Source: Streptomyces rubradiris (GTDB lineage Bacteria > Actinomycetota > Actinomycetes > Streptomycetales > Streptomycetaceae). Taken from it: a DNA stretch of 64,000 nucleotides. The first letter of the stretch is position 1, and each line of letters starts with the position of its first letter. The DNA lies in the NCBI RefSeq assembly GCF_016860525.1, contig NZ_BNEA01000015.1, positions 868,001 through 932,000 of the forward strand. The letters are read 5' to 3'. The position numbers were made by a program, and so were the translations under genes. Of the stretch, positions 10,977-19,490 are shown piece after piece. The notes under the pieces were generated by a model that saw nothing but the letters and a program-made list of their open reading frames with translations, was not told where the DNA came from and did no database searches.

Positions 10977-13589
10977 ATGCGAGACGTGACAGCGGGAAGC
11001 GAGGCGATTCTCGAACTGCTGCCCATGGTGTTCGCCGACCCGGGCGAGGCCCGGGCGCGGGCCGAACACGTGCTGCGCTCGGGTCCGTCGCCGCTGCACG
11101 CGAGCGTGGCCCACCAGGTGCTCGGCATCTGGCAGCGGGACTTCGGTGACCTGCGGATCGCGCTGCGGCACCTGCGGCGAGCCCGGGACCTGGCCGCGCG
11201 CGCCGGGTCGGCCGACCGGGAGGCCGACGTGCTCGCGACGCTCGGGGTCGCACTGGTGCACGCGGGGCGCACACGGCAGGGACTCGCCTCGTTCGAGCGG
11301 GGGGTGGCCCGGGGCAGCGGGCACACCCGGGCCCGGGTGCTGTACCGGCGCGCCTACGTGTGGTGGGTGCTGGGCCGGCACCGGGAGGCGCTGGAGGACG
11401 TGCGGCGGGCGCTGCCGGTGCTGCGCCAGGCCGCCGACGACATCTGGACCGCGCGGGCGCTGACCCTGCGGGCCACCGTCCATCTGGCGCTCGGCGCGGT
11501 GGACCGGGCGGTCGCCGACTTCACGGCGGCGGAGCGGCTGTGGGACACCACCGGCCAGGAGCACGACAAGGCGGACGCGGTGGAGAGCCGGGGCCTGGCC
11601 GCCTTCCGCTCCGGGGACATCCCGGCGGCGCTGCGGCTGCTGGACGAGGCCGAGGAGCGCTACGCCAAGCTGGGCACCCCCACCTACAACCTGTCGATCC
11701 GGCGCTGCGAGGTGCTGCGGGCGGCGGGGCTGGCCCCGGAGGCGCTGGCCGAGGCGGACGCGGCGATCGCGGAACTGGACCGGATCGGCGGACAGTCCAC
11801 CCGCAAGGCCGAGCTGCTGCTCGCCGCCTCCTGGGCCGCCCGCTCGGCGGGGGACGCGCACACCGCCATAGCCCGCGCCGCCGTCGCCGTACGGCTGTTC
11901 GCGGCGCAGCGCCGGACCTGGTGGGAGACGCACGCGCGGCTGGAGCTGATCGAGGCCCGGGTGGCGGCCGGGCGCCGGTCGGGGCGGCTGGTCGCGGACG
12001 CGGCGGCGGTCGCCGAGAAGCTGGCCTCCTTCGGCTCGCCCGCCGCGCCGGAGGCGTCGCTGCTGGCCGGCCGGATCGCGCTGGCGCTGGGCTGGACGGC
12101 CGACGCGGAACGGCACTTGGCGGTGGCCGCGCGCAGCCGGTACGGCGGGCCGCCGCCGGCCCGGGTGACCGGCTGGGCGGCGCAGGCGCTGCGGGCACGG
12201 GCGGCCGGGTCCCGGCGGGGCGTGCTGGAGGCGTGCCGGCGCGGCCTGGACGTGCTGGACGACCACCGGATGACGCTGGGCGCCTCGGAGCTGCGCGCCC
12301 ACGCGACCGCACAGGGCGCCGAACTGGCCGCGCTGGCGCAGGAGGTGGGCCTGGCGCAGGGCAGTCCGCGGCGGCTGCTGGCGTGGAGCGAGCGGTGGCG
12401 GGCGACCGTGCTGTCCGCGCCGCCGACCCGGCCGCCGGACGATCCGGCGCTGCTGAGCGGGCTGACCGCCTACCGGGAGATCGCGGCCCGGGCGGAGGCC
12501 GCCCGGATGGAGGGCCGCCCGGTGCCGGCGCTGGAGCGCGAACAGCGGCGCCTGGAACGGGAGGTGCGCTCCCGCACCCGGCACATGGGCGGGGCCGCGG
12601 CGGGCGCCGGGTACCGCTTCGACGTGGACCGGCTGCTGGACCGGCTCGGCGACGGGCGGCTGGTGGAACTGGTCGTGGTCGACGGCCGGGTGCACGTCCT
12701 GCTGTGCGGTCAGGGCAGGGTACGGCGGTTCGCCGGCGGTTCGCTGGACCAGGCGGTGGCCGAGGCCGGGCATGTGCAGGCCGCGCTGCGGCGGCTGGCG
12801 CATCCGGGGGCCGAGGCGCGGCTGCCGCTGGTGGAGGAGGCGGGCCGGCGGCTCCAGGACCTGCTGCTGGCGGGCGCGGTGCCGCATCTGGGGTCCGGCC
12901 CGGTGGTGATCGTGCCGCCGGGCGCGCTGCACCAGGTGCCGTGGGCGCTGCTGCCCGCGCTGCGCGAGCGGGTGCTCAGCGTGTCGCCGTCGGCGGGCAG
13001 TTGGCTGCGCGCCCGGGAGACGGAGCCGCCGCCGGAGGGCCGGCCGGTGCTGGTGCGCGGCCCGGGTCTGGCGACCGGCGGCGCGGAGGTGCCGGAGCTG
13101 GCCGGCCGGTACGGCACGGCGACGGTCCTGGAGGACGACGAGGCGCGGGTGCCCCGGGTGCTGGCGGAGCTGGACGGCGCGGGCCTGGCGCACCTCGCCG
13201 CGCACGGCACGTTCCGCGCCGACAGCCCCCTGTTCTCCGCGTTGCGGATGGCGGACGGGCCGCTGATCGTGCACGACTTCGAACGCCTGGCCCGCAGCCC
13301 GTACCGGATCATCCTGTCCAGCTGCGAGACGGCGCGCCTGGCCTCGGTCGGCGCGGACGAACTGCTGGGCGTGGTCACGGCGTTGCTGCCGCTGGGCACG
13401 GCCGGGGTGGTGGCGAGCAGCGCGCCGGTGAACGACGCGGCGGTGGTGCCGCTGATGCTGGCCCTGCACAAGGGCCTCGGCGCGGGCCTGTCCCTGGCCG
13501 AGGCCCTGCGAGACGCCCGCGCCGCCCTCCCTGGCGACGCGGTCCACCAGGCGACGGGCTGGGCCTTCGCGGCGTTCGGGGCGGCCTAG
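10977..13589 (+). CDS. TPR-CHAT domain protein (caspase-like protease)
   Basis: An 870-residue protein with about 500 residues of TPR-like helical repeats followed by a C-terminal CHAT domain, a caspase/separase-like cysteine peptidase fold. The catalytic dyad is visible: His743 in LAAHGTF and Cys783 in LSSCETAR, with the conserved VIVPPGALHQVPWALL strand near 640. CHAT proteases with TPR sensor regions are known in bacterial self-killing and defence systems, where a bound signal releases proteolysis of a partner. The adjacent S8 peptidase, sigma factor and small protein are candidate partners. The start lacks a ribosome site; GTG 10986 is an alternative. Confidence 0.9.
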   Translation: MRDVTAGSEAILELLPMVFADPGEARARAEHVLRSGPSPLHASVAHQVLGIWQRDFGDLRIALRHLRRARDLAARAGSADREADVLATLGVALVHAGRTRQGLASFERGVARGSGHTRARVLYRRAYVWWVLGRHREALEDVRRALPVLRQAADDIWTARALTLRATVHLALGAVDRAVADFTAAERLWDTTGQEHDKADAVESRGLAAFRSGDIPAALRLLDEAEERYAKLGTPTYNLSIRRCEVLRAAGLAPEALAEADAAIAELDRIGGQSTRKAELLLAASWAARSAGDAHTAIARAAVAVRLFAAQRRTWWETHARLELIEARVAAGRRSGRLVADAAAVAEKLASFGSPAAPEASLLAGRIALALGWTADAERHLAVAARSRYGGPPPARVTGWAAQALRARAAGSRRGVLEACRRGLDVLDDHRMTLGASELRAHATAQGAELAALAQEVGLAQGSPRRLLAWSERWRATVLSAPPTRPPDDPALLSGLTAYREIAARAEAARMEGRPVPALEREQRRLEREVRSRTRHMGGAAAGAGYRFDVDRLLDRLGDGRLVELVVVDGRVHVLLCGQGRVRRFAGGSLDQAVAEAGHVQAALRRLAHPGAEARLPLVEEAGRRLQDLLLAGAVPHLGSGPVVIVPPGALHQVPWALLPALRERVLSVSPSAGSWLRARETEPPPEGRPVLVRGPGLATGGAEVPELAGRYGTATVLEDDEARVPRVLAELDGAGLAHLAAHGTFRADSPLFSALRMADGPLIVHDFERLARSPYRIILSSCETARLASVGADELLGVVTALLPLGTAGVVASSAPVNDAAVVPLMLALHKGLGAGLSLAEALRDARAALPGDAVHQATGWAFAAFGAA

Positions 13590-13689
13590 CAGTGCTTCGT
13601 CACGTCGGGGGTCTCAGCTGGTGCTGGGCGGTTTCCTGGTACGAGGCTGGGGAGGCGGAGCGGCTTCGCTTTCACCGGCAGGGAGCGCA

Positions 13690-13902
13690 TCACCGGCGGC
13701 GAGCTCGGGTCGCACCGACACCGGCTCCGACCACGAGCAGGACAGGCAGCGGTGCCAACCATGCTTGTTCGACCGACGAACCAGTCACGGTCATCACGAT
13801 GCCGATCAGCAGGTAGACAGCGACGAACGCTGCGATCAAGGTGCCCCATGGATGACCGCGAGTACCGTCTTCGACGTTCTCGATCCTGCTGCCGATCCCC
13901 AT
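13690..13902 (-). CDS. Small membrane protein, 70 aa
   Basis: Two hydrophobic segments (about 21-40 and 50-65) and an Arg-rich C-terminus (TRARRR) suggest a two-helix inner membrane protein. The start at 13902 is fixed by a strong GGAGGAGGG ribosome site. No family recognised. The gap 13590-13689 between it and the convergent CHAT gene shows no gene. Confidence 0.7.
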   Translation of the reverse strand: MGIGSRIENVEDGTRGHPWGTLIAAFVAVYLLIGIVMTVTGSSVEQAWLAPLPVLLVVGAGVGATRARRR

Positions 13903-13982
13903 GCCGACCCTCCTCCTGCCCACCGGAGTGCCCGAGGGTTCGCGGACGAAACCGGTCGCGGCGCGGGAGACGGTCTGTTCCC

Positions 13983-14711
13983 CTACGGGACGAGTCCGAG
14001 CAGGAGTTCGCTCAGTTCCGCCGGCATGGTGATCATGCAGTCGTGTCCGGTCGGAAGGTGCCACACGCGAGCCGGAGAGCCATTGGGCTGCACCGGGGGG
14101 ACGGGCCGGCGGGTGATGCCTTCCGGCTGGGCGCCGACGCAGTGGATGTGTGTGCGCGGGATCGCCCGCGCGGCCGGGTTGTCCAGGCGCACCGGCTGCC
14201 GCAGGCAATCCACCGGCTGATCCGACAACAGCGTGCGCAGCCAGGCGATGTCCGCCGCGTCGGTGACCCCGAACAGGCCGATCGGCGGAGGGAGTTCGGT
14301 GGGCGGCGGAACACGCCAACCGCTCTCCGACCGCTCGGCCAGGTCGATCAGCCGCTGGGTCACCGGCATCACGTCGACGGCGGTCTCGCCGTGCTCCGGC
14401 ACCATCGCGTCCAGGTACACCAGATGCGCGATCCGCTCCGGGACCTCGTTGGCCGCGGAAGAGATGACCAGCCCGGCGTAGCTGTGTCCCACGAGGACCA
14501 CCTCACTCAAGTCCTCCGCCCGGATCAGGCCGACGACGTCCTCGACGTGTGTGTCGAGCCCGACCTCGGGACCGGCCAGGTGTGCCCGGTCGCCGTAGCC
14601 GGTCAGGGACGGCGCGAGCACGCGGTGCCCGGCCGACTCCAGCAGCGGGACCACCCGCTCCCAGCACCGGCCGCTGTGCCACGCACCGTGGACCAGCAGG
14701 AATGTGGGCAT
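13983..14711 (-). CDS. Alpha/beta hydrolase fold protein
   Basis: A 242-residue cytoplasmic hydrolase, likely an esterase. Oxyanion motif LVHGAWHSG at 6-14, nucleophile elbow GHSYAG with Ser77, and the catalytic His223 in LPTGHDCM are visible. It resembles the alpha/beta hydrolases that NCBI names generically and that are often flanked by HxlR regulators. The ATG at 14711 fits the family's N-terminus (MPTFLLVHGAW); a longer reading to 14807 adds non-conserved residues. It is divergent from the HxlR gene, which probably controls it. Confidence 0.9.
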   Translation of the reverse strand: MPTFLLVHGAWHSGRCWERVVPLLESAGHRVLAPSLTGYGDRAHLAGPEVGLDTHVEDVVGLIRAEDLSEVVLVGHSYAGLVISSAANEVPERIAHLVYLDAMVPEHGETAVDVMPVTQRLIDLAERSESGWRVPPPTELPPPIGLFGVTDAADIAWLRTLLSDQPVDCLRQPVRLDNPAARAIPRTHIHCVGAQPEGITRRPVPPVQPNGSPARVWHLPTGHDCMITMPAELSELLLGLVP

Positions 14712-14874
14712 GGAAAGGGGCCCTTTCTCTCTCGGGACCGAGGCGCGAGAACATGGCCGACAACGGTTCCCTTCCGTGCCTCGGTCCTCTGCGGAAACCG
14801 TCATCATCGTGGTGCACCCGCCGCACCCCGATCAACAAGGAACTTCCCGGTGCCCCGGTTCCATGGAGGTGACC

Positions 14875-15267
14875 ATGAGCACAGCGGGTGGCACGTCGCG
14901 GCCGGTACGGCGGGAGGACCCGTGCCGGACCCGCGAAGTGCTCGACATCGTCGGGGACAAGTGGTCATTGCTGGTCGTGCGCCACCTCAGCCAGGGGCCG
15001 CGCCGCTTCACCGAACTCAGGCGCGCCGTCGACGGCGTCAGCCAGCGCATGCTCACCGTCACCCCGCGCGATCTGGAACGCGACGGCATCCTCACCCGGA
15101 CCGTCCGCAACGTCATGCCGCCTCACGTCGGTTACGAACTCCCCCCGATGGGCAGGACGCTTCGCGAGGCCACGGCACCCCTGCTGGAATGGAGCGTCCT
15201 GCGCCTGCCGAAGATCGACGCCGCCCGCGCCGCGTACGGCACCCGGGCCGGTACCCCGGACGCCTGA
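14875..15267 (+). CDS. HxlR-family winged-helix regulator
   Basis: A 130-residue MarR/HxlR-type regulator. The family signature is present: PCRTREVLDIVGDKWSLLVV (15-34) with the redox-prone Cys17, RRFTELRRAVDGVSQRMLT for the recognition helix and RTVRNVMPPHVGYELP for the wing. GGAGGTGA at 14865-14872 fixes ATG 14875. Such proteins usually sense electrophiles or oxidants through the Cys. The 163-bp gap to the divergent hydrolase would hold its operator. Confidence 0.92.
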   Translation: MSTAGGTSRPVRREDPCRTREVLDIVGDKWSLLVVRHLSQGPRRFTELRRAVDGVSQRMLTVTPRDLERDGILTRTVRNVMPPHVGYELPPMGRTLREATAPLLEWSVLRLPKIDAARAAYGTRAGTPDA

Positions 15268-15313
15268 TCGGACGGGCAGCAGGTCCTGGGGCCACGGCGG
15301 CGGGTGGCGGCTG

Positions 15314-17329
15314 CTACGCCGGCTCCCGTTCGGGGCCGTCCAGCAGCCAGGGCAGCGCGGTGCGGTCGCCCGTGCCCAGGCGGGTGTACGCGCCGTACAG
15401 GTGGTTGCCGACCGTGCGTACCGACAGCGTCAGCTTTTCGGCGATCTCCCGGTTGCTCAGCCCGGCCGCCGCCAAAGCGACGATCTGCCGCTGGCGGGCG
15501 GTGAGTTCGCCGAGGACCAGGCCGGCCAGCGTGGGCGTGCTCGCGCCCTGGCAGCGGCGGGCCAGGGCGACGGCCCGGGTCCGGGAACGCCTCGCGGCGC
15601 TCGGATCCCGGTGCGTCCGGGCGGCGTGCGCGTACGCCTCCGCCGCGTAGAGCGTGAAGCCCCGCTCCGCCAGTGCCTCTGCGGCCCGGTCCAGCGCGGG
15701 CCCGTCCGCGCGGGCGAGGGCGTCGGCGTGCCGGGCCAGCACGCTGCCGGCCGGCAGCCGCCCGGTCACCCGGCCGGGCTCGCCGAGGCGTACGGCGGCG
15801 TAGCGGGCGTGGACGTCGTCCGGGCCGGCCGGCTCGTCCGGGCCGCCCTCGGCCAGCCGGAGTTCCGTGCGGCAGCCGCCGTCCGCGGGGGCCGCCCGCA
15901 GCCCCTCCCGGGCCCAGGCCGCCGCCTCCCGCACCTCGCCGCGCAGGCGCGCGAACCGGGCACGGGCCTCGGCGTACCGGGCGGGCAGCGGCACGCCGTG
16001 CGCCACCAGCCACTCCCCCACCGGCGTGGGCACCGGCCGGACGTCCAGCCGCTCCATGTGCCGTACCAGGGTGCGCCGTTCGGCGTCCAGCGCCGGTCCG
16101 TACGCGGGGACTGCCCGGCCCAGCCGGCGGGCCCGCAGCCGGCCGGCCATGGCGCGCAGCGCGGTGCCGTGCAGGGGGTGGGCGAGGGTGACCGCGCCCT
16201 GTTCGCCGACGTCGATCAGGCCGTCCGCCTCCAGGCGTTCCAGGGCCTCCAGGTCCAGCTCGTCCAGCTCCTCCAGCTGCAGCGGCAGGGGCTCGGCGAA
16301 GGCGAGGCGGTCCAGGATGTCCCGTTCGCCGGGACCGGAGCGCTCCAGGGCGGGGGCGAGCCGCTCCCGGACCGCCGGGGTGACCGGCAACGGCCCCCGC
16401 CAGGCCCACTCCCCGGTACCGGGAACGGTCTCCAGCCGGCCGACCCCGACGAGCCCGGCACCAGGGCAGGCCACCGGCGACTCGGCCGGGGCGAGCGCCG
16501 TCCCCGGAGCGGACACCGGCACATCCGATCCACCGAGCGCCGCCCCATGAGTAGACGCCGACACGTCCGCCCCCGCGAACGCCACCCCCGAAGCGGACCC
16601 CGGCACACCCGCCCCGGCAAGCGCCGCCCCCCGAACACCCGCCCCGGCCGACTCCGCCCCCGGAACAGACACCGGCACTCCCACCCCGGCAAGCGCCGGT
16701 CTCGGTACGGACGTCGGCTGGGTCGATTCGGTCAGGGCGGTGAGCAGGGCGCGCAGCAGGCGTAGGTCGCCACGGCAGGACCGGTGCAGGCGGCGCACGG
16801 TGAGCGGGTCCAGTGCGGCGCCGGCGAGCAGCCGGGCGGTGTCGTCGGGCGGGAGCGGGCCCAGGGCCAGCCGGGGCAGCAGTTCCCCGGTCCACAGCCG
16901 GGACACCGCGCCGGGCACCGGTACCCCGTCCGCCGCGGCCACGATCAGCCGGGTGCGGCCGTGCACGGCCAGCTGGTGGACCAGGGCGGCGGAGGTCTCG
17001 TCCAGCAACTGGGCGTCGTCCACGACGAGGACCCGTACGCCGGACAGCGCGCGGACCGCGCGGTGCAGCGAGACGGTGTCGGGGAGCAGCTGCGCGAACG
17101 CCGCGAGCGGCAGGTCCCGGGCCTCGGGCGTGCCGGTCACCCGGGCGTGGTCCAGGCCCCGGACCGCCTCGGTGATCAGCCGGGTCTTGCCGTGGCCCGC
17201 CGGTCCGGTCACCACGATGCCGGGCCGGCCCCCGGTCAACGCGGCGCGCATCCAGTCGAGTTCCTCCGACCGGCCGGTGAACGGCCAGGGCAGCTGAAGG
17301 GTCTTCGCGTCCTGTCGGTGAGTCCTCAC
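15314..17329 (-). CDS. LuxR-family regulator with N-terminal AAA/STAND-type ATPase
   Basis: A 671-residue LAL-like regulator. Walker A GPAGHGKT is at 42-49, Walker B VLVVDDAQ at 100-107, and a LuxR helix-turn-helix (LTARQRQIVALAAAGLSNRE onward) at 609-665. Residues about 212-290 consist of roughly six degenerate copies of a 14-15-residue Ala/Gly/Val/Pro repeat not expected in this family. Members are ATP-dependent activators of secondary metabolism or sugar genes; the target here is unknown. The GTG start at 17329 has no clear ribosome site. It is divergent from the metallopeptidase-like gene. Confidence 0.85.
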   Translation of the reverse strand: MRTHRQDAKTLQLPWPFTGRSEELDWMRAALTGGRPGIVVTGPAGHGKTRLITEAVRGLDHARVTGTPEARDLPLAAFAQLLPDTVSLHRAVRALSGVRVLVVDDAQLLDETSAALVHQLAVHGRTRLIVAAADGVPVPGAVSRLWTGELLPRLALGPLPPDDTARLLAGAALDPLTVRRLHRSCRGDLRLLRALLTALTESTQPTSVPRPALAGVGVPVSVPGAESAGAGVRGAALAGAGVPGSASGVAFAGADVSASTHGAALGGSDVPVSAPGTALAPAESPVACPGAGLVGVGRLETVPGTGEWAWRGPLPVTPAVRERLAPALERSGPGERDILDRLAFAEPLPLQLEELDELDLEALERLEADGLIDVGEQGAVTLAHPLHGTALRAMAGRLRARRLGRAVPAYGPALDAERRTLVRHMERLDVRPVPTPVGEWLVAHGVPLPARYAEARARFARLRGEVREAAAWAREGLRAAPADGGCRTELRLAEGGPDEPAGPDDVHARYAAVRLGEPGRVTGRLPAGSVLARHADALARADGPALDRAAEALAERGFTLYAAEAYAHAARTHRDPSAARRSRTRAVALARRCQGASTPTLAGLVLGELTARQRQIVALAAAGLSNREIAEKLTLSVRTVGNHLYGAYTRLGTGDRTALPWLLDGPEREPA
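16460..16696 (-). repeat. Degenerate ~45-bp tandem repeats inside the LuxR gene
   Basis: The encoded units include ALAGVGVPVSVPGAE, ALAGAGVPGSASGV, AFAGADVSASTHGA and ALGGSDVPVSAPGT. DNA units share CCCCGGCAAGCGCC-like cores. They sit between the ATPase core and the following helical region and look like an expanded linker. Confidence 0.6.
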
Positions 17330-17346
17330 CTCATGCTGAGCGCGGT

Positions 17347-17377
17347 TACTCAGTTCTGATACAGGGCGACTTGAGTA
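17347..17377. promoter_or_regulatory. Inverted repeat TACTCA-N19-TGAGTA in divergent gap
   Basis: Half-sites at 17347-17352 and 17372-17377 lie between the LuxR regulator and the metallopeptidase-like gene; a further CGACTCAGG follows. May be a self-operator of the LuxR protein. Confidence 0.3.
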
Positions 17378-17423
17378 GCCCTCGACTCAGGTGGTCGGCC
17401 GGGGCGGGCGGCACTCTGGTGCC

Positions 17424-18509
17424 ATGACCCGACGCCTCTGCTCGCTTCCGCGGCAGCCGGTCCCGGCGTATCCGCCGGGACTGACCGCCGAGCGGCTGGG
17501 CGCGCTGCTCGCCGGGCGGCGGATGTGGGTCAACGGCACGGTGCTGCACTACTGCTTCCTCGACGCCCGCACCGACGCCTCGGTCATCCCGGTCCCCGGG
17601 TCCGGGGAGCTGCGCCGGGTGCCCTGGGCGGGCGGGGAGGGGCAGCGGGAGGTGGTCCGCGACTGCTTCCGCGAGTGGCAGGACCTCGGCATCGGCGTCG
17701 TCTTCGCCGAGGTCGCCGACCGGCACGAGGCGGAACTGCGGATCGGGTTCCAGGCCGGTGCCGGGTCCTGGTCGGCGGTGGGCCGGGACGCGCTGTCGGC
17801 CGGCCGGGGCGAGCGCACCATGAACCTCGGCTGGGACGTGACCGCGCCCGGGGAGCGCGGGACGGTCCTGCACCAGATCGGGCACGCCCTGGGCATGGTG
17901 CACGAGCACCAGAGCCCGTACGCGGGGCTGCACTGGGACGACGAGGCGGTGTGCGCGGAGCTGGCCGGTCCGCCGAACTTCTGGAGCCGGGAGACGACGT
18001 ACGCCAATGTGCTGGACCGGCTGGACGGCTGCGAGGCGGGGACCCCGATGTGGGACCCGCAGTCGGTGATGACGCTGCCGCTCGGGCCGGGGCTGGTGCT
18101 GGAGCCGGAGCAGTACCGCGGGGGGCTGCGGCCGCCCGGCAGCCCGTCCCCGGCCGACAAGGAGTTCGTGCTGCGCTGGTATCCGCCCGGCGGTCCGGCG
18201 GGACCGGCCGCGCTGGTGCCGTTCCGGTCGGTGCCGCTCGGCCTGGGGCCGGGCGAGCAGGCGGACTTCGCCGTCGAGCCGGCGGAGACCCGCGAGTACA
18301 CCGTGGGCACCTTCGGTGAGGCCGACACCGTGCTGGTGGTCTTCGAGGAGCGCGACGGGGAGCCGCGCTTCCTCACGGGGCGGGACGACGGCGGCACGCC
18401 GGACAACGCCGTCGTCCGGGTCCGGCTCGTCAGGGGCCGCCGCTACACCGTCCGGGTCCGCCTGTACTCCACGTGGGGGTCGGGAGAGACGGCGGTCATG
18501 TGCTGGTGA
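17424..18509 (+). CDS. Astacin/M12-like metallopeptidase-fold protein lacking catalytic Glu
   Basis: A 361-residue protein. The zinc region reads HQIGHALGMVHEH (150-162), matching the metzincin pattern HExxHxxGxxH except that Glu151 is Gln. The three zinc His residues (150, 154, 160) are kept. A Met-turn-like segment (DPQSVMTLPLG) follows, as in astacins. The C-terminal ~110 residues form a beta-rich pre-peptidase-like domain (ADFAVEPAETREYTVGTFG). No signal peptide is obvious. With Gln in place of the general base it is likely a binding protein or a very slow enzyme. ATG 17424 chosen; ribosome site weak. Confidence 0.8.
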   Translation: MTRRLCSLPRQPVPAYPPGLTAERLGALLAGRRMWVNGTVLHYCFLDARTDASVIPVPGSGELRRVPWAGGEGQREVVRDCFREWQDLGIGVVFAEVADRHEAELRIGFQAGAGSWSAVGRDALSAGRGERTMNLGWDVTAPGERGTVLHQIGHALGMVHEHQSPYAGLHWDDEAVCAELAGPPNFWSRETTYANVLDRLDGCEAGTPMWDPQSVMTLPLGPGLVLEPEQYRGGLRPPGSPSPADKEFVLRWYPPGGPAGPAALVPFRSVPLGLGPGEQADFAVEPAETREYTVGTFGEADTVLVVFEERDGEPRFLTGRDDGGTPDNAVVRVRLVRGRRYTVRVRLYSTWGSGETAVMCW

Positions 18510-18553
18510 CGGCACACGGACGGCGTCGGGCCACAGTCCGGCACCGGGGGGAA

Positions 18554-18594
18554 GGGCGCGGACGTCACCTACGGGGGAGGTGACGTCCGCGCCC
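18554..18594. terminator. Bidirectional terminator hairpin
   Basis: A perfect 16-bp stem (18554-18569 with 18579-18594, loop 9 nt) lies between the convergent metallopeptidase-like and TauD-like genes. Confidence 0.75.
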
Positions 18595-18611
18595 ACGCCG
18601 TGCCGTACCGC

Positions 18612-19436
18612 TCAGGACGCGGTGCGCAGCGGCTCCACGCCGATGACCTTGCGGTAGACGCGGGCGCCGTCGCCGTAGTCGTCGACGGCGTAGTGCCAGG
18701 TGGCCTGGTTGTCCCAGAGCACGAAGTCGCCGGGCCGCCAGCCGAAGCGGATCGTGTAGTCCGGCGAGGCGGCGTGCCGCAGGAGGTGGTCGAGCAGGAC
18801 CCGGCCCTCCTGCTCGGTGACGCCGGTGAGGCCGAGCGCGGAGGAGCTGAGGAAGAGTCCCTTGCGTCCGGTGAGCGGGTGTTCGAGGACGACCGGGTGC
18901 TCGGTGGTGGTCTCGCCCGGGGCGGTCCTCCGGCTGCCCTGCGCGTAGTTCTCGGGGTTGCCGTCGTAGACCGCGGCGACGCCCGCGAGCAGCGTCTTGA
19001 AGGGCTCGGACAGGTCGTCGTAGGCCGCCTGGAGGTCGGCCCACAGGGTGTGGCCGCCGAGTTCGGGCACCTCGTCGTAGGTCAGTGACTCGATGGCGAA
19101 GGCGGGGGTGCGCCACAGGCCGCCGATGTGCCAGGTGCTGGCCTTGCCGGTGTGCCGCACGTTGTAGGGGTAGACCAGCGGGTGGTCCGGGTGGCGCGTG
19201 GCGGTGGGGTGGTCGAACGGCTCGGCGAACAGCCGGACCGCCTCGACGTGCTGTCCGGGGGTCAGGTGCTGGTCGCGGAAGACCAGCACCTTGTGCTCGC
19301 GGAAGGCCGTCCGCAGCGCGTCGGCGGTGGCCGCGTCGACGGGGCGGGTCAGGTCGACGCCGGATATCTCCGCGCCGATGCGCGGGCCGGTGCGGTGGAC
19401 GACGAGGCTGGTACCGGGATCGGTGACGGTGGTCAT
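18612..19436 (-). CDS. TauD/TfdA-family Fe(II)/2-oxoglutarate oxygenase with HxG metal motif
   Basis: A 274-residue member of the TauD/TfdA family, which usually couples 2-oxoglutarate decarboxylation to substrate hydroxylation, for example desulfonation of taurine. The family metal triad is HxD...H. Here the first part reads TWHIGGLW, giving His103 and Gly105 where Asp is expected; the distal His248 is in ATWHYAVDDYG and a 2-oxoglutarate Arg follows (RVYRKV). Gly/Ala at this position is known in radical halogenases. GAGGAG six bases before the second Met fixes the start at 19436 rather than 19442. It is last in the monooxygenase operon. Confidence 0.88.
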   Translation of the reverse strand: MTTVTDPGTSLVVHRTGPRIGAEISGVDLTRPVDAATADALRTAFREHKVLVFRDQHLTPGQHVEAVRLFAEPFDHPTATRHPDHPLVYPYNVRHTGKASTWHIGGLWRTPAFAIESLTYDEVPELGGHTLWADLQAAYDDLSEPFKTLLAGVAAVYDGNPENYAQGSRRTAPGETTTEHPVVLEHPLTGRKGLFLSSSALGLTGVTEQEGRVLLDHLLRHAASPDYTIRFGWRPGDFVLWDNQATWHYAVDDYGDGARVYRKVIGVEPLRTAS

Positions 19437-19490
19437 GCCCATCTCCTCGGTGGGAAGGTCGGGTGTGCGCTGGTGCGGTCGTGCGGCGGT

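Noticed and set aside
10833..13547. 904-codon minus-strand frame opposite the CHAT gene
   Set aside because: Gln/Arg/His-rich shadow; the plus strand has clear catalytic motifs and TPR repeats.
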